Origin: Crotophaga sulcirostris
Taxonomy: Eukaryota; Chordata; Aves; Cuculiformes; Crotophagidae
Assembly (NCBI GenBank): GCA_013397455.1
Contig: VYZB01000116.1
Coordinates: 49,120 to 113,119 of the forward strand
Reading direction: 5' to 3'
Length of the DNA stretch: 64,000 nucleotides
The translations under genes were made by a program, and so were the position numbers. Under the pieces are notes generated by a model. The model was not told the origin of the DNA and did no database searches. It saw only the letters and a program-made list of their open reading frames with translations. Below, one piece after another: positions 26,628 to 39,530 of this stretch (its first letter is position 1; each line of letters opens with the position of its first letter).

Positions 26628-29600
26628 GGAAGAATTTTAACATTCTATTTTCAGACAGAAAAGGAGGGCAAATAAAGGATGGTGAATGACTAATTAGTTA
26701 ACAGTTCTTCAAGGAACATCTGAAGGCTATAAGAGGGAAGCAGTCAGTCATTATATGCCAGCAGACAGTAAATGCTCTATTAGTGTTTACAAACACCAGT
26801 ATTGGTCTAATATAAAGCAAGAGTCAGGAAGCAGTGTTTAAATCTCTCTAAGCACTGAGAACACTGCAGTCTGAGCACTGGCTGGTTTCTAGCATTGCAT
26901 TTCAATAAGTTGGCCTAATTGAAGAGAAAAACAAAGGACATATAAAGAAAACACACAAACAACAAACCAGCAAAAACCAACAAGTTTGTTCTAGCTACAA
27001 AAAGAGTGAGGTATGTAATTGAAAGCTGTTGAAATAAAGGGAGAAATAATGTGTGCTTAGTATCTATGGAGGCTAAGACAAGGAGAATGGATAAAATTTT
27101 AGACTGGTCATCAGGAAAAAATGTAATAGCAATGTTGATTGTTTTAGGAACTTGTGGTGTTTCCATCATTAGGTATCTTTTCCTTAAAGCTTGGAAGCAC
27201 CCATGAAAAAGAAACAGAAATATCTTGTCTTACCTCGAGTTCCTCTCTTCCCTGGATGATACTTTGAATTCCTTTTCAGCCCTGTTTTTCAGTGATTCTA
27301 TGACTTGAGGAAGCTTTCCAAAAGATAATGGCACTTTATTGCTACCTAGCTTTTCAGCAGCTACATCTCATTAAATTTAATTCTGTTTCTGAATTCATAA
27401 GCTAATTCTGAAGTTCCCATGGGAATTTTACTATCTCCAAATCTTTTCTTTCTGCAAATACCCTTTTATCAAAGGATTCCTACCAATACCTCCAGTTTTC
27501 TCATGAGATATCTGTAAGTAGTAATGTAGAAACAAAATATTCTGAGGCAAATGAGAATTAGGAAAGGTCATCCTGGAAGTTAGAATTAGGGTTACAGTAT
27601 CCACATATCAGGTATTAGGTATGAGGTAGTGATGTAATCTGTAGTAATTGTAAAAAGTGCACCTGACTGTAGGTAATATAAATGGTGTGTGTTTCTAAGT
27701 AGGCTCTTATTTAATTTTCTTCTTGGGTTTTCTTTAGTTTTGGGGTTTTTTTGATGTGTGTGTTTTTTGAATGACTTCATGTTTCATTGTTTACATCAGC
27801 ATGGCAGAATACTACTGCAATCTGGCAAAAAGTACACATTGGGGCTCATGTATTAACTGAATGCCTTCTCAATGTCTGCAGTCGAACTAAATGGAAATTA
27901 TTATGCACCTGTGATGATACAATCTCATAATTCATGAAGCTCTGTGCTTCTTCGCTACCTCTTCAAAAGAGGATAATGTTTTTTCCTCCCTCTCTTCCTC
28001 AGCCTTTTACTTCAACTCCAGTTTAGAATGTTAGCTCTAAAGGAAAGTAGATATAGTTTTAAAATTCATTGCCATAAAGCAGAACTGAAGGGTATTTATG
28101 ATGAAAATATTTAGTTCGCATACGTATATATCGACATTGTGACTGAATGACATCAATTTTTATTGTTGCTCCAAGCAAGCACTCACCGGGGCAAATCTTT
28201 TATCTGTCGGTTTAATAAACCTGATCCTTTATCCCATCAGTCATAATATTATATAACAGTGTTAAAAAGATATATGTGGTGCTGATAGTATAAGTGAGGA
28301 AACTAAGGCACATAAGACAAAGCTCTGACAAAAATTTAATTAGGAAAAGATTCAGGTATTTCAAGGGATCTGTGAGCCAACTTGATCAGAGGAGTGAAAG
28401 ATGTGTTAAAGTGGAAGAACCCTCACTCTTACAAAGTTGTTGCAGCTGGAGCTTTGTTTATGAAAGTCACTCAGCCCCGGCTGGTAGTGAATGTCAAAGC
28501 CAAAGATTAAGCAAATTTTAATGCAGAGATCCACCATGTTGTCATAATGACATATAACTGCCATTAAAAACTAGAATGTATTTAAACACTGAGGGTTGCT
28601 GTAACTTCTGCAAGGCCTCATTGGGTTATTCAGCATCAAGTTCTGAAGCATATTTACCTTCCTTTCATAGAACTATACTCAACTGTGCTGTCACCAACTA
28701 TTACACTCTTAAGTTTAAGCAACTTGATGAGGACCATGAATTTACCTCAGTGGTACAATTTTGAGTTTCCAAGTCATATAACCACTCCAAAATTTTCTGT
28801 GGTAGACATAGATAGGTAATTGGGAAATGTTAAACATCCAGAAGGTCACAGAGGGTTTTTGGACAACATGATGATCGAGTACCTGAATCAGTAGAGGATT
28901 CATGTGTGTGTGTGTTATACTCCAGGTTGTAAGGGATGTTTATTGTCCATGATACCTATAAAGATATTGTGTTTAGAACATTCCCAATTTTGTTATATAT
29001 ACTCAGTAGACTATGAAGTTTCTTTTCAAGTTCTTATCTATTGTGCATATGTAGCGCTTGGCTTTTTATGATAGACTAATAGTTGTCGCAACAGAACAAT
29101 TCAATAGTTCAGCCTACTTCAACACATTATTCTAGGAGTACCTAAGGTCTCAGAAAAAGACTGATTCATTGACTGCCGTGTATTCTCAGTTGATTAAGTA
29201 TGCCTGGTAAATATTCATAGGACATTTTTGTTAATATACTGTATCCTATATGGTCTTTTCAGTTAATCACATTCAAACCAAAATAAGGCAATTGATTTTA
29301 ATTTCCTTTTTTTTTTTCCCAGTGGTTAATTGCCTGAAAACATTCAGTGTGTGACAAAAATATAATGCATTCATTCATAAAGCCATCCCTCCACAATGGG
29401 ATTATGAAGTATCAGATCACCTAGTGATTCCCTTCACAGTTTTAAAGTCATACAGATGGCTTTTTATTTTTTTTCCTTTTCCTATGGGCTTGATTAGGGT
29501 GCCACAAGCAATGTTCTGCCTCAGACAACTTGGGAGACAGATCCGCCTTTTGTTTCTTCTTGGCTTTTCTGAGGAATAGATTTGTTGCTTTTTGCCCACC

Positions 29601-30207
29601 TCAGCTACTAATCACTGCATGACTGTTATTCTCTTGTGGTGGAGAAGAGATGTCAACTGTTGGTTAATTCCTCATCAAGCTTTTGAAGAGCAAACAGATT
29701 TCTGGTACTCCAAGTATATGTAATCATTACCAAGCACAAGAAAAACTATTTTCTCACTTTATGCCCAATGTGGTCAAATTTTATAAATAATTCAACTACA
29801 AATATTCAGAAAAAAATTGCAAGTTCAGCAGTCTAGAAGGTGGAGCGAGCAGTCTCCATAAACCACAATGAACAGAGGAGGTTGGCTGATGAGGTCCACA
29901 GAGGTATGAGGGACAAAAAGTTGGATTAGAGGCTGAGAATGGGAATAATTTCAGAAAAGGTAAGAGACTCCTAGATACAGAGAAGGACTACTGAATAAAA
30001 TATGGAAGAAGTGCCTGCTTCTATGGACTGCCCACACTCTTCTGAACTAGAGAAATATTTCAGGCAAAACAGAAAAATATTTCTTCTAACTCAGGGATGA
30101 CTCACAACACAGAAAACAAAAAAATAAAAGACTGTAATTGTTAACATTAGAAATCAGACACTTAGATGAAGGACACACATGAAACATATAGACTTAACAA
30201 AAACTTT
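26628..30207. other. Non-coding, AT-rich, no recognised feature
   Basis: Contains a short (TG)n at about 28902-28916 and a T9-10 run near 29310. No frame above about 85 codons and no CR1 except a possible stray tail-like GTGATTCTATGAC near 27291, which was not called. Confidence 0.45.
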
Positions 30208-30525
30208 AAGTTGGAAGGTACCTCTGGAAAACATTAGTCCAGTCTTCAACTAAAAGGTGAATGAATCTCCAAGTTGTCATAGAAAGAAAATCTCCAGGAG
30301 TGAAGGTTCAACAGCCTGTCTGGACAAGTTTTTTAATTCATAACCACTCGCATTGTGTAGAACTGATTATCTTTTTGAAACTTGTGCCCTATGCATCTTG
30401 TCCACCCGCTGTACAGCCCTGAGGAAAGTCTGTCTCTCTCTTCTTCATAACCACCCTTTTTGGAATATTGCAATCAAATTTCATATGCCATACCATTCCC
30501 ATGGCCTTCTTTTCTCCAGGCTAGG
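30208..30525 (-). mobile_element. CR1 fragment, strongly diverged
   Basis: AGTTGGAAGGTACCTCTGGAAAA, then CTTGTGCCCTATGCATCTTG and TTTTCTCCAGGCTAGGG occur in the order and spacing of the reverse-complemented CR1 3' region. The terminal repeat is gone and the ORF is unreadable. A 102-codon plus frame over it (30353-30661) is an antisense chance frame. Confidence 0.65.
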
Positions 30526-31733
30526 GTACTTCATGATATCATCAGTAAAGACAACAAAGAGTATTGAATCCAGCAGGGTTCCACGAGGAATTATAAGCTT
30601 GGTACAAGCTGGACCCTATGTCTATACTAGAAGGGAATATACATGGCTTGTGCCTTGTTAACAAGGATGCAAAGATTGGCCATGTGCAAATACTGTATCA
30701 GGAAAAGAAATGAGTGTGCACTGTTCTGCTTCATGCCCTCTTTTCTTTTGAATGGAAACCAACAAAAGAGAAGCGCTAAAATTTGCTCCAGTGGATCCCC
30801 TCAGACACACTGCTCTGCATTCTTCAGAATTAACGTGCACAAAAATACGAATTCTGAGAGAAAGAATATAACTAATTCATGTTATATATCCCAAAGATTT
30901 AAAATCCAGTATATTGGGGTCTTCCACATTCTCATGTAAATTTTCTGCTTCTTAAAGGGAGATCTGCAAATTCTCTTTCTCTAAAACCTAGAGCTTTGAT
31001 TTCTGTCAATCAGCAATGCTAAAATAATTTGACAAATAACAAAATCATTGTATGCATTTCAGGGCCTTGTGATAAATTGTATGGAGGCTCTTGTAGGTGT
31101 TAAGATTGAAATACAATGAAGAAATGCTTCCCAAATGTTTGAACACAGAAGTATTGCCCATGAAATATTGAGTCATCATTCTGAATCTGCCACTAATTTT
31201 CAATGTTGCCTTGAGCAACTCAAATCTCTGTTCAGTTTTGTCTTTTTAAAATTGAGATACTAAAATTTTAGTTTCTGTTCTGTGTAGGTATCTTTGATTA
31301 ATTAGTTAATATCTGTAAAATCCTCTGAAACGTAAAGTGTTCTATAAATATGATACATTGTTTAAGAAGAGATTTTCATGCATAAATGACAAATTCCTCC
31401 AGTCAGTAAATTTGCTAAAGGAATAGATTAAATGCATAAGTGAACATATTCAGAGGGTGAAAAAAGAGCAAGGTTAGATATAACTTCAAGGGAAAAGAAT
31501 GGACTTTTTTTCATCAAGACGGACTGGTGAAGCATCACGGCTTTCAATATCAGTCATATTTATGTCCTTTATACATAGTACATGTTGTAGATCTATTGAA
31601 GTGCCTTTGAAGAATCATGTGGCAGTAATACACTAAAATTTGATTGCAGTAAATTAAGGGTGGTTTTACTATACAAAAAGGACAGTCCTATTGAGGAAGT
31701 ATATCTTAAATCTATTTGAAAATCAGAAAAATA
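30526..31733. other. Non-coding, no recognised feature
   Basis: AT-rich. Only chance frames (98 codons at 30643-30939, without motifs). Confidence 0.45.
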
Positions 31734-32645
31734 CTGTTTAGTATCTTCATAAATGACATAGACAGTGGGACCAAGCTGAGTCATGTAGTTGACATTCTTG
31801 AGGGACAGGATGCCATCCAGAGGGGCCTGGACAAGCTCAAGAAGTGTGCCTGTGTGGACATCACGAGGTTCAACAAAGCCAAGTGCAACATCCTTCACAT
31901 GGGTCAGGGCAGCTCTGGTATCAGTACAGACTGGTGGATGAAGGGATTGAGGGCAGCCCAGTGGAGAAGGACTTAGGAGGTATAGTGGATGAAAACTTAG
32001 ACGTGACTCGACAACTTGCACTCGCAGCCCAGAAAGCCAACTACATCCTAGGCTGCATCCAAAGAAGCGTGACCATCAGGTAGAAGGGAGTGACCCTGCC
32101 CTTCTGCTGCACTCTGGTGAGATTCAACCTGGAGTACTGCACCCAGCTCTGAAGTCCTCAGCACAGGAAAGACATGGACCTGTTGGAGTAGGTCCAGAGG
32201 AGGACCAGAGGGATAGATCACCTCTCCCACAAGGAAAGACTGAGAGAGTTGTGCTTGTTCAGACTGGAAAAGAGAAGGCCTGGGGGAGACCTTATTGTGG
32301 TCTTTCAGTACTTAAAACAGGCTTATAAGTAAGATGGGAACAAACTTTACAGTAAGGCCTGTTGTGACGGGACCAGGGGTAAGGGATTTAATCTAAAAGG
32401 GGGTAGATTTAAACTAGATATAAGGAAGCAGTTTTCTACAATGAGGGTGGTAAAACATTGGCACAGGTTCCCTGAGAGATGATGGAAGCCCCATCCCTGG
32501 AACCATTCAAGGTCAGGTTGGACAGGGCTCTAAACAACCTGATCTAGTTGACTGTGTCCCTGCTTACTGCAGAGGTGTTGGACTAGATGACCTTTAGAAG
32601 TCCCTTCCAACCCAAACTGTTCTATGATCCTGTGGATCTATGGAT
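31734..32645 (+). mobile_element. CR1 LINE, ORF2 C-terminal half and 3' end
   Basis: On the plus strand the translation begins in the reverse transcriptase with FSIFINDIDSGTKLS and runs through DILEGQDAIQRGLDKL, FNKAKCNILHMG, LAAQKANYILGCI and RLELEKRR-type blocks (here [13 protein letters not shown]), ending in LDIRKQF and VVKHW. The 3' end is TAGATGACCTTTAGAAGTCCCTTCCAACC plus a TTCTATGATCC tail. The segment that normally holds the second catalytic Asp pair (FADD) is missing between GTKLS and VVDILEG. At least one frameshift near 31930 and several stops make it a dead copy. It is 5' truncated near 31734. Confidence 0.9.
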
Positions 32646-32959
32646 ATATGCTACAAACTGCTGAAAAAATAAAAGAATCACTGAACTCTTGGAAATAAAA
32701 CATTAAAATCTAATCATTAGATAAGTATACAAACACAAATCAAACAACCAACAGGAGAAATATTGAGACTGAAAATCTCCAAATAGTGAATACTTCCCCA
32801 AAGGAAACTGGCCAGTACAGAGAAGTTTTCATGTAGTAGAAAAGCAAATTCAGAAGGTTGATGGGTTATTACAAAAGAAGAGGCTCCCTCATGACAGCAG
32901 ATTATTTTCTTTTTGTATTGAAGGGTGTAAAACAAGTTTTAATCAAGGTTATCCTTTCA
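32646..32959. other. Spacer between CR1 pieces
   Basis: AT-rich and without recognisable features. Confidence 0.45.
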
Positions 32960-33038
32960 TCATGCTTACTGCAGGAGGACTGGACTAGATGACCTTTAAA
33001 GTTCTGCTCCAATACAAACCGTCCTATGAATCTATGAT
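32960..33038 (+). mobile_element. CR1 3' end fragment
   Basis: GGACTGGACTAGATGACC...CCTATGAATCTATGAT is the last 70-80 bases of a CR1 on the plus strand. It is very similar in wording to the end of the copy at 31734-32645, which ends about 315 bp upstream. Confidence 0.75.
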
Positions 33039-34589
33039 TATTTTCCAGTACCATTAATAAGAATTAATTTTAAAATATTGGGGGGGGAGGGGAGGAATTG
33101 TCTGTAATTATAATATTTTGGGTAGAAAGAATTATTTTAACAAATCTCTTTATTTTTTATAAAATCATAATTTACTTGCAAGAATTTAGAAATTTAAGGT
33201 CCTCCCATATATAAACATACATTATGGCTTTAAATGACAACTAATTCATGCCTATAAACATTTTAAAATGGCAAGGTGAATCTCAAAGCAAAACTTTTCT
33301 AAATAATTGAAATGATGGATTATTTCCTGTTTTTCCCAAAGCACCCGAGTTACATGTATTTTAGTGTCAATATAGCAGAGAAACAATAAAGACTTTGTTG
33401 TTGTGAGTTTCCTGCAGCTGTGAATGACAAAACTGTTCGGGAGGTAACTGAGAGATACTGAGCAGCTGAGCAAATGATGTATTTAGACATGGTAAATCTC
33501 TTTTGTGAAATAATTTATTTAATATAAATACCACTAAATTACTCTTATGAACAATGACATCTATGGAGACACTAAAAGTGGGAACAAATTGTCATTTCCT
33601 ACTGTTCATTCAGGTACATCCTTCACCCTGCACAACTCTGGTTTCTAATTATCTTTAACTATTGAGGTAATGTTTGAACTGGCAATCTGAACACATCAGC
33701 CCTGCACACTCAGTTAGACCCTAATCATTGTCTCTTTGGTTGGTCTCAGTACCTAGAGTGTTGCAATGTTTCTTCAGTGGTGCCTGTGTCTTGTTATGCA
33801 AGAAGAGATTAGGGTCCTCCAGAGATGTGTCCCCAGCTGATGATACAATCACTCACAAGAACTAAATCTCACACTGCTCCAGCACCATAGCCAACTCTAA
33901 ATAGCTTTTATCTGGTGAGGATGATCTCGTAGTGATCCCAAACTCACTTGATAAACCTCCCTAAGGTCTAGCTAGTCTCCTGGACGTGAGGGACTTCCTT
34001 TCCATCAGAACCAAGGTTAACATAGACCTGCAAAACCATCTTGGGAAATTAAGCACCTTCTTAAATCCTTCATACAGCCTAAGAACTGGCTGTTTTATAG
34101 AATGTTTCATTTTGCTATGTTTGGAATATCTCAAATTGCTATGTATCCATACCATCTTCCAAGACTGGAAACCACTAAGCCAACTGTTCACTTATGGACC
34201 TATCTGAATGCTTGCAAGATCACCAACACAGAGAGGAGAATTCTGTATTCTGATGCTACAGCTGTCAGATCTCTGACTGAGTTGTGCTTTGTAGCTTTGT
34301 TTTTCTGTCTTTTGATGTCAGGTGATCTTTCAGGAGGGCATGACATTAAATCATTTTCATATTTCCATTATATGTGTGTGTACATAGGTATAGTATGTAC
34401 ACTCAGTATAAGGAGAGAAATAACAAGGTTTGTTTCTGGTATTCTAAAAAACCCACAAATTTTAAGCATGCAAAATAAATAAAGAAGTAAACATAAGCTA
34501 CAGATATTCCCCTCCTTCTATCTCTCTTCGTGTCAACAGTTGAGTATATGTCTAGAATAAAGCATGCAAGGTCTCATATTATTAGAAAA
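33039..34589. other. Non-coding, no recognised feature
   Basis: Contains a G8-type run near 33081. The 126-codon frame at 34102-34482 has no motif and an AT-driven composition, and I regard it as chance. Confidence 0.4.
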
Positions 34590-34870
34590 AATCTTGACAC
34601 ATTGAAGGAAATTCAAGGAAAAGCAACATAAATTATTAAGGGGCTGAAAGGATTGACTTACGGTGAAAGATTAAAAGAAATAAATATGTATAACTTGCTA
34701 AGCAATGACTGGGAGGGGGGAGGGGGAAGGGACATGTTAACTGTCTACATATTTTTGAAGGCTATAAACATCAAGGATACAGAGGAATTTTAAGGTGGTC
34801 TTAAGTGTGCAACCAAGATCAAATAACATGCAGTGCAAATTAATGTTGGAAAGATTAAACTAGAGGTGAA
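34590..34870 (+). mobile_element. Ancient CR1-type LINE fragment
   Basis: The plus strand carries AAATTATTAAGGGGCTGAAAGG and a GGTGAAAGATTAAAAGAAAT block, reading IIKGLKGLTYGERLKEI, which corresponds to the CR1 ORF2 C-terminal [24 protein letters not shown] region. It is followed by an ACATGTTAACTGTCTACATA block matching GDLI-vYkYLK. Much more AT-rich and diverged than the other copies, so probably an old subfamily or a related LINE. Confidence 0.55.
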
Positions 34871-36442
34871 AAAAACCCACCATCCTAAACTGTACCGCCT
34901 TTTTAAATGTAGAAGAGTCTTTTAAGGGAGACTTTTTTAGTTCTTCTGATTTATTAACAGCCTTCTTATTAAGCTGGATGTGGGAAAGGTCATTCAAATC
35001 CCTACAGCGTAAGAAACAGGAATTCAAGTTTTCCAGATCCCCAGTGAGTTTTTACACTGTTGGAACTTCTTTTTACTGAGCTCTATCTTTTTTGTTCTCT
35101 CATGAGTTCAAATGATCTTCTGATTCAGAATGAAAAAAAAGTTGAAACATATATAGGGTGAGTGTTGATGGTGGTTTAGTTTGCGTTGGGTTTTTCTACA
35201 AAATTGAGGTTTTTTTCATCTTGGCCTGCACTAGGTAATTTACCATAGGCAAAGATCTTGCACTGACATGGAAAGGGATAAGATGATCTAATAGGTTTAT
35301 TTCATCTGTAATACCTATATTTATGTGACAATTTTTTCAGGAATACAAAAGCTTCACACTCAGACAGTGATCAAAAAGCTCACAAAATAAAACAGAGACA
35401 GAATGCCAAAATAGCCTGAGAACACCAGACTTTCAAGCATTTTCCCTCTATATCCTCTACTCTTTCTTGGAAAGGCTGTAATTTCTTTGAACTGCTGGAT
35501 TGTATGTAAATCACAAAATCTTGTGTCATTCAGGGTTTTTTTAGCTAGAAGTCGGACCACTAAAGTTGTTCTAAATCTAGACATACTTGAGTCATTAATG
35601 CAATTTTAGATTTCCACTTGTCAATAAAGAAGAATAGGTGGAGCCATACTGGTATCATGGAATCAATGCTGAAGTAACTTCTTAGATGACTGTAAAAAAG
35701 CTCTGAAGAATGGATTGGGAGTCAGCTTCTTATTCTGTAAAGGTGGGTTGTCTACTTGATTGGGAAACTTGAAATAACAACTTCTAATAATAGCGAATCA
35801 TTCATCCTACGTATATAATTTCTTTAGACCAGGGCTTTTAGGAATTCCTGATGGAGATTTTACTTTAAAGCAGTATTAATGGTTTCTATTATTTTTTCTT
35901 ACCAAAGTGGACTGCTGAAAAATAATAGGTATAACATGTCCAAGACTCTAATTGAAAACATTTAATGAAGTTCTTTCCTGTGTGCTTTTTCCACCAACTA
36001 GTAAATACAAGTTTATGATCATTTCATTCCTGTGACCCAGACATCAAAGGCAAGTAGAACGAGTCTCAAGCTGAACCTAAAAGTATATACCACAGTTTTG
36101 CCACAAGAATTTGTGATGAATCTACCAAGGCAGTGGATTTCTTCGTAAGCTGTAAAGTCAAAATGAAGCTGTTATTAAGCTGATATTCCAAAATATGTGG
36201 AAGAGTTCTAAATGTTGATTGCAACCCTAAAGCTCTAGCTGTTGCGGCTTATCCAGTAAGCCCCAAACTATAAATGAAACTCATAGTGTAACAGATTATG
36301 GATCCTTCACTAGATAGTTATCCTTAGGATAGCCAAGTGGTAGACCCGGTCATGCATCAGAGCAACCAGGTTTTGGAAAGTCTTTCAAGCTATTCTAACA
36401 TTGGAAGGAAACTCTAAGAACATTCAGTTTTGCTTGAGAGAG
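34871..36442. other. Non-coding, no recognised feature
   Basis: AT-rich sequence with short chance frames only. Confidence 0.45.
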
Positions 36443-37019
36443 TGTTGTGGTTTAATCCTGGCTGGCAGATCACTCACTTCCCCTCCAGTGGGATGGGAGG
36501 CAGAAGGGTAAAAGTGGGGAAACATGAGAGTTGAGATAAAGGCAGTTTAATAGGGAAGGTGAAAGCTGCACGTGCAAGCAAAGCGAAATAAGGAATTTGT
36601 TCACTACTTCCCTTAGGCAGGCAGGTGTTCAGCCATCTCTAGGAAAACAGGGCTCCATCATACATCACATTTATTTGGGAAGACAGACACCATAAGTCCA
36701 AATGCCTTGCCCTCCTCTTCCTTCTTATTTCTCTGAGTTTTTACTGCTGAGCATGATGTCATATGGTATGGGATATCTCTTTGGGCAACTGGGATCAGCT
36801 GTCCCAGCTGTGTCCCCTCACAGCTTCTTATGCATCTCAACCTACTTACTGGCAGGGCAGGATGAGAAGCAGAAAAGGCCTTGACACTGTGTAAGCACTG
36901 CTCAGCAATAGCTAAAACATCCCTGTGTTTTCAACATTGCTTTCAGCACAAATCCTAAACATATCACCGTACCAGCTACTGTGAAGTAAATTAACTCTAT
37001 CCCAGGGAAAACCAGTAGA
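36443..37019 (-). mobile_element. Solo LTR of the same endogenous-retrovirus family
   Basis: It starts TGTTGTGGTTTAATCC and ends AACCAGTAGA. It shares the CAGTGGGATGGGAGG, GTTGAGATAA...CAGTTTAA, GTCATATGGTA and CAGCTGTCCCAG blocks, in the same order, with the LTR at 3824. The flanking pentamers are GAGAG (36438-36442) and GAAAG (37020-37024), a near-match consistent with an old 5-bp target duplication. About 577 bp with no internal region. Same orientation as the other copies. Frames inside it are not genes. Confidence 0.8.
36754..36761 (-). promoter_or_regulatory. Decayed CRE-like octamer in the LTR
   Basis: TGATGTCA, the counterpart of TGACATCA at 4166-4173. Each differs from TGACGTCA by one transition at the central CpG, on opposite strands. 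Confidence 0.45.
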
Positions 37020-37078
37020 GAAAGGCAGGAGCACAGATCTGACTTGCTATAATGTAAGACTTTGCTACAAATACAGTC

Positions 37079-37230
37079 AAGTTTTGGAACAAGTTGCCCA
37101 GAGACATTTTCAACATCTGAGAGGAGAAAGCTGTGAGCATCCTGATCTTTCATAGCTGACATTACTTTGAGAAGGAGATAGGGTTAGAGACTTCCTCCAG
37201 TCCTTTCCAGACTGAATTATCTTGTGATTT
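37079..37230 (+). mobile_element. CR1 3' end fragment
   Basis: TTTTGGAACAAGTTGCCCAGAGA, then TTTGAGAAGGAGATAGGGTTAGAG-type and CCTCCAGTCCTTTCCAGACTGAAT blocks and a CTTGTGATTTT tail match the last 150 bases of CR1. Old and without a readable frame. It lies about 60 bp right of the LTR end. Confidence 0.7.
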
Positions 37231-39530
37231 TTGAGGTTGGGGGGCTAAATCAGGCAACCCAACAGAGGTGAGGCTGCTCCAGCTCCCTGTACCCTAGTTG
37301 AGCTGCTAGAAAGACTGAGCATTACTCCCCCTAGGCATACAGACAGAAGTAAACAAACACATATATAGATATATGCATGGCCAGCCACACAGATCAACAC
37401 AGACAGAAGCACAAACAATATTAATGCAAACACAGAAAGTACCAAGAGCCTCATGCTGTTCCCTTCTCTGGCTGATCGGGATAAAAGCCCATTAGTGGAA
37501 AATATATTGGCCTATATAGACATATATACAATGTGGATCCCTCCAGGAGCTGGCTTTGGACACTGTTTGCTTTGTGAGTGGGTAGTCTGAAAGCTTTAAC
37601 ATCTCCCTAGTGATATTTTGCATCTAAACAACATGATCAAAATAAGAAACTGCGTACTTGAATTTTGAATCCAAAGAGCTGCAATAGTCAGCTGTAATTT
37701 CAAGAACATGAGAAAGAATTTTAGCACTACATCATCTAGGAGAAACTAAAAAAAAAAAAAGACCTCATCTTGGCATCCTGAATATTAGCTTAGTTATCCT
37801 GAAGCCAGAATTGAACCATAGCACATGATCATGGTACCCTTTACATTTTGCCTCATTTTTAACACTTGAATTTGAATGGTATCAAACTTCCTCTTACCTT
37901 AAAGTGTCTCCAGTGAGTATTCAAATTACACTGTACTCATTGCTTCAGGAATACCTCTGATGTTTTTTATCTAATTTTCAAAGCAAATTTGGATCTATTC
38001 CAGACAGTTACTGAACAGAGATATTAAATTTGTGAAGATATTTTCCTTTAAACTATATCAAGATGCATCTTTACATGATTGCTCTATATTCAAAAGGCTC
38101 TGCTCAGAAAATTTCACATTTGTTTATGTATGTATCAATGTTGCTAATTGCTGCAGTTTTCTCTCAGATCTCACAGTAGTTGATAATGACTTTAAAGATA
38201 TTATTCTGGAGGCAGATTATGACACAGCCTTCTATACTTTACATGAAGCATTTTTGTAGCCTTTATTTTGTGGGTTTACTTGAAAATGTCATTGGTAGGT
38301 CACTTACAAAAGGTGTGGAATGATTATATATATGTGTCTGTGTGAAACTGTATCAGTATGTATCTCGTTTGTGTATATATGTTAAAATAAATGTTATATC
38401 AATATATATAGATCATAACATCCATATATATACATATTGTGTACAGATATATTTAACGTTACAACAACATGTATCTGTGTGATAAAATATTAAAATTAAC
38501 TCATGAGATCCAAACCTTTTAATTTTCCATACCATAGCTACAGTATATTCTTTCCTAAAATGATACATTTTCTTACAATTATACAGTACTTTTCACCCTT
38601 AAAAATCAAGAGGCCTATTTTTCAGTTTCACAGAAGTCATTTTATATTTCATGGTAATATAATGGACCATTTGGTGTGCACAACTTCACTTTATTCTCAT
38701 TTTCAGATCCCTTTAAGTTGCCACAGATGTATAATCTAGCTTTTGTGCAACCAGAAATCACAACCAGGACTGTCATTACAAGAATCATTCTGCTGATCAC
38801 TGTCTGGGGCTCAGCAATGTTGCATGACTCTTAGGGCAGCAATGGAAGGGATATTAGAAATGAAAGGTAAAGAGACATCTTTACAAAATTTAATTTCCAT
38901 TATCAGAATTGATTGGCAAACCCATTCCTTCTAAATAACAGGTTGTATTTACTTTTATTAAAAATTACTCAATCATTCAGCAATAAAATTGGAAGGCTTC
39001 AATGAAGGAAAATGTACGTGTTAAAGTCACTAAGGAGCACATCATAATGCTGAAAGTTTCAGTCTTAAAAAGACACATACGGTAAGGCTGAAGAAATACC
39101 TACTTGCCAAGTGGCTACTGAGAGGGCCACTAGAACAAGCTCCTCATTGAGTTACTGACTGCTATAGTCACTAATACAACAGGAAAAATGCCCTAAGTGC
39201 ACCAGTTGAGAAACTGCTAATCTACCACCTGTTCATACACCATTGATCAGGTTGAACTGAAGATAGCAATCATTCTAAGGCATTGACTAAAGCAGCAGAA
39301 ATCAACAGAGATTTCTTTTCAGAGAGAGACTGGTCAGGGCTAACGCTGGTTCTCCATCTTCTTTGCAAAGACATCTTGCCAAAAAAAGACATTTCACCCA
39401 TCACAGCTTCAGTGGCATTCCCCGCAGCAAGGTCACTGCAAGTCCATGCTTTCAGAGAGATGAGGCCACTTCTCAAAGATAAAATGTCCCAATACTCTAA
39501 TCAGAGCCATGAACTATCTATCTAACATAT
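37231..39530. other. Non-coding, no recognised feature
   Basis: Contains a TA/TG-rich low-complexity zone at 38320-38460 and an A12-13 run near 37750. The plus and minus frames around 39270-39525 overlap and have no motif. Confidence 0.45.

Noticed and set aside
27284..27306. Possible CR1 tail (GTGATTCTATGAC)
   Set aside because: No preceding CCTTCCAACC block, so the octamer alone is not enough.
34102..34482. 126-codon plus-strand open frame
   Set aside because: No recognisable domain, AT-driven composition and no splice or promoter context; such lengths occur by chance in 64 kb.
38320..38460. TA/TG-rich zone as a matrix-attachment or origin element
   Set aside because: Low-complexity sequence alone does not support such a function.
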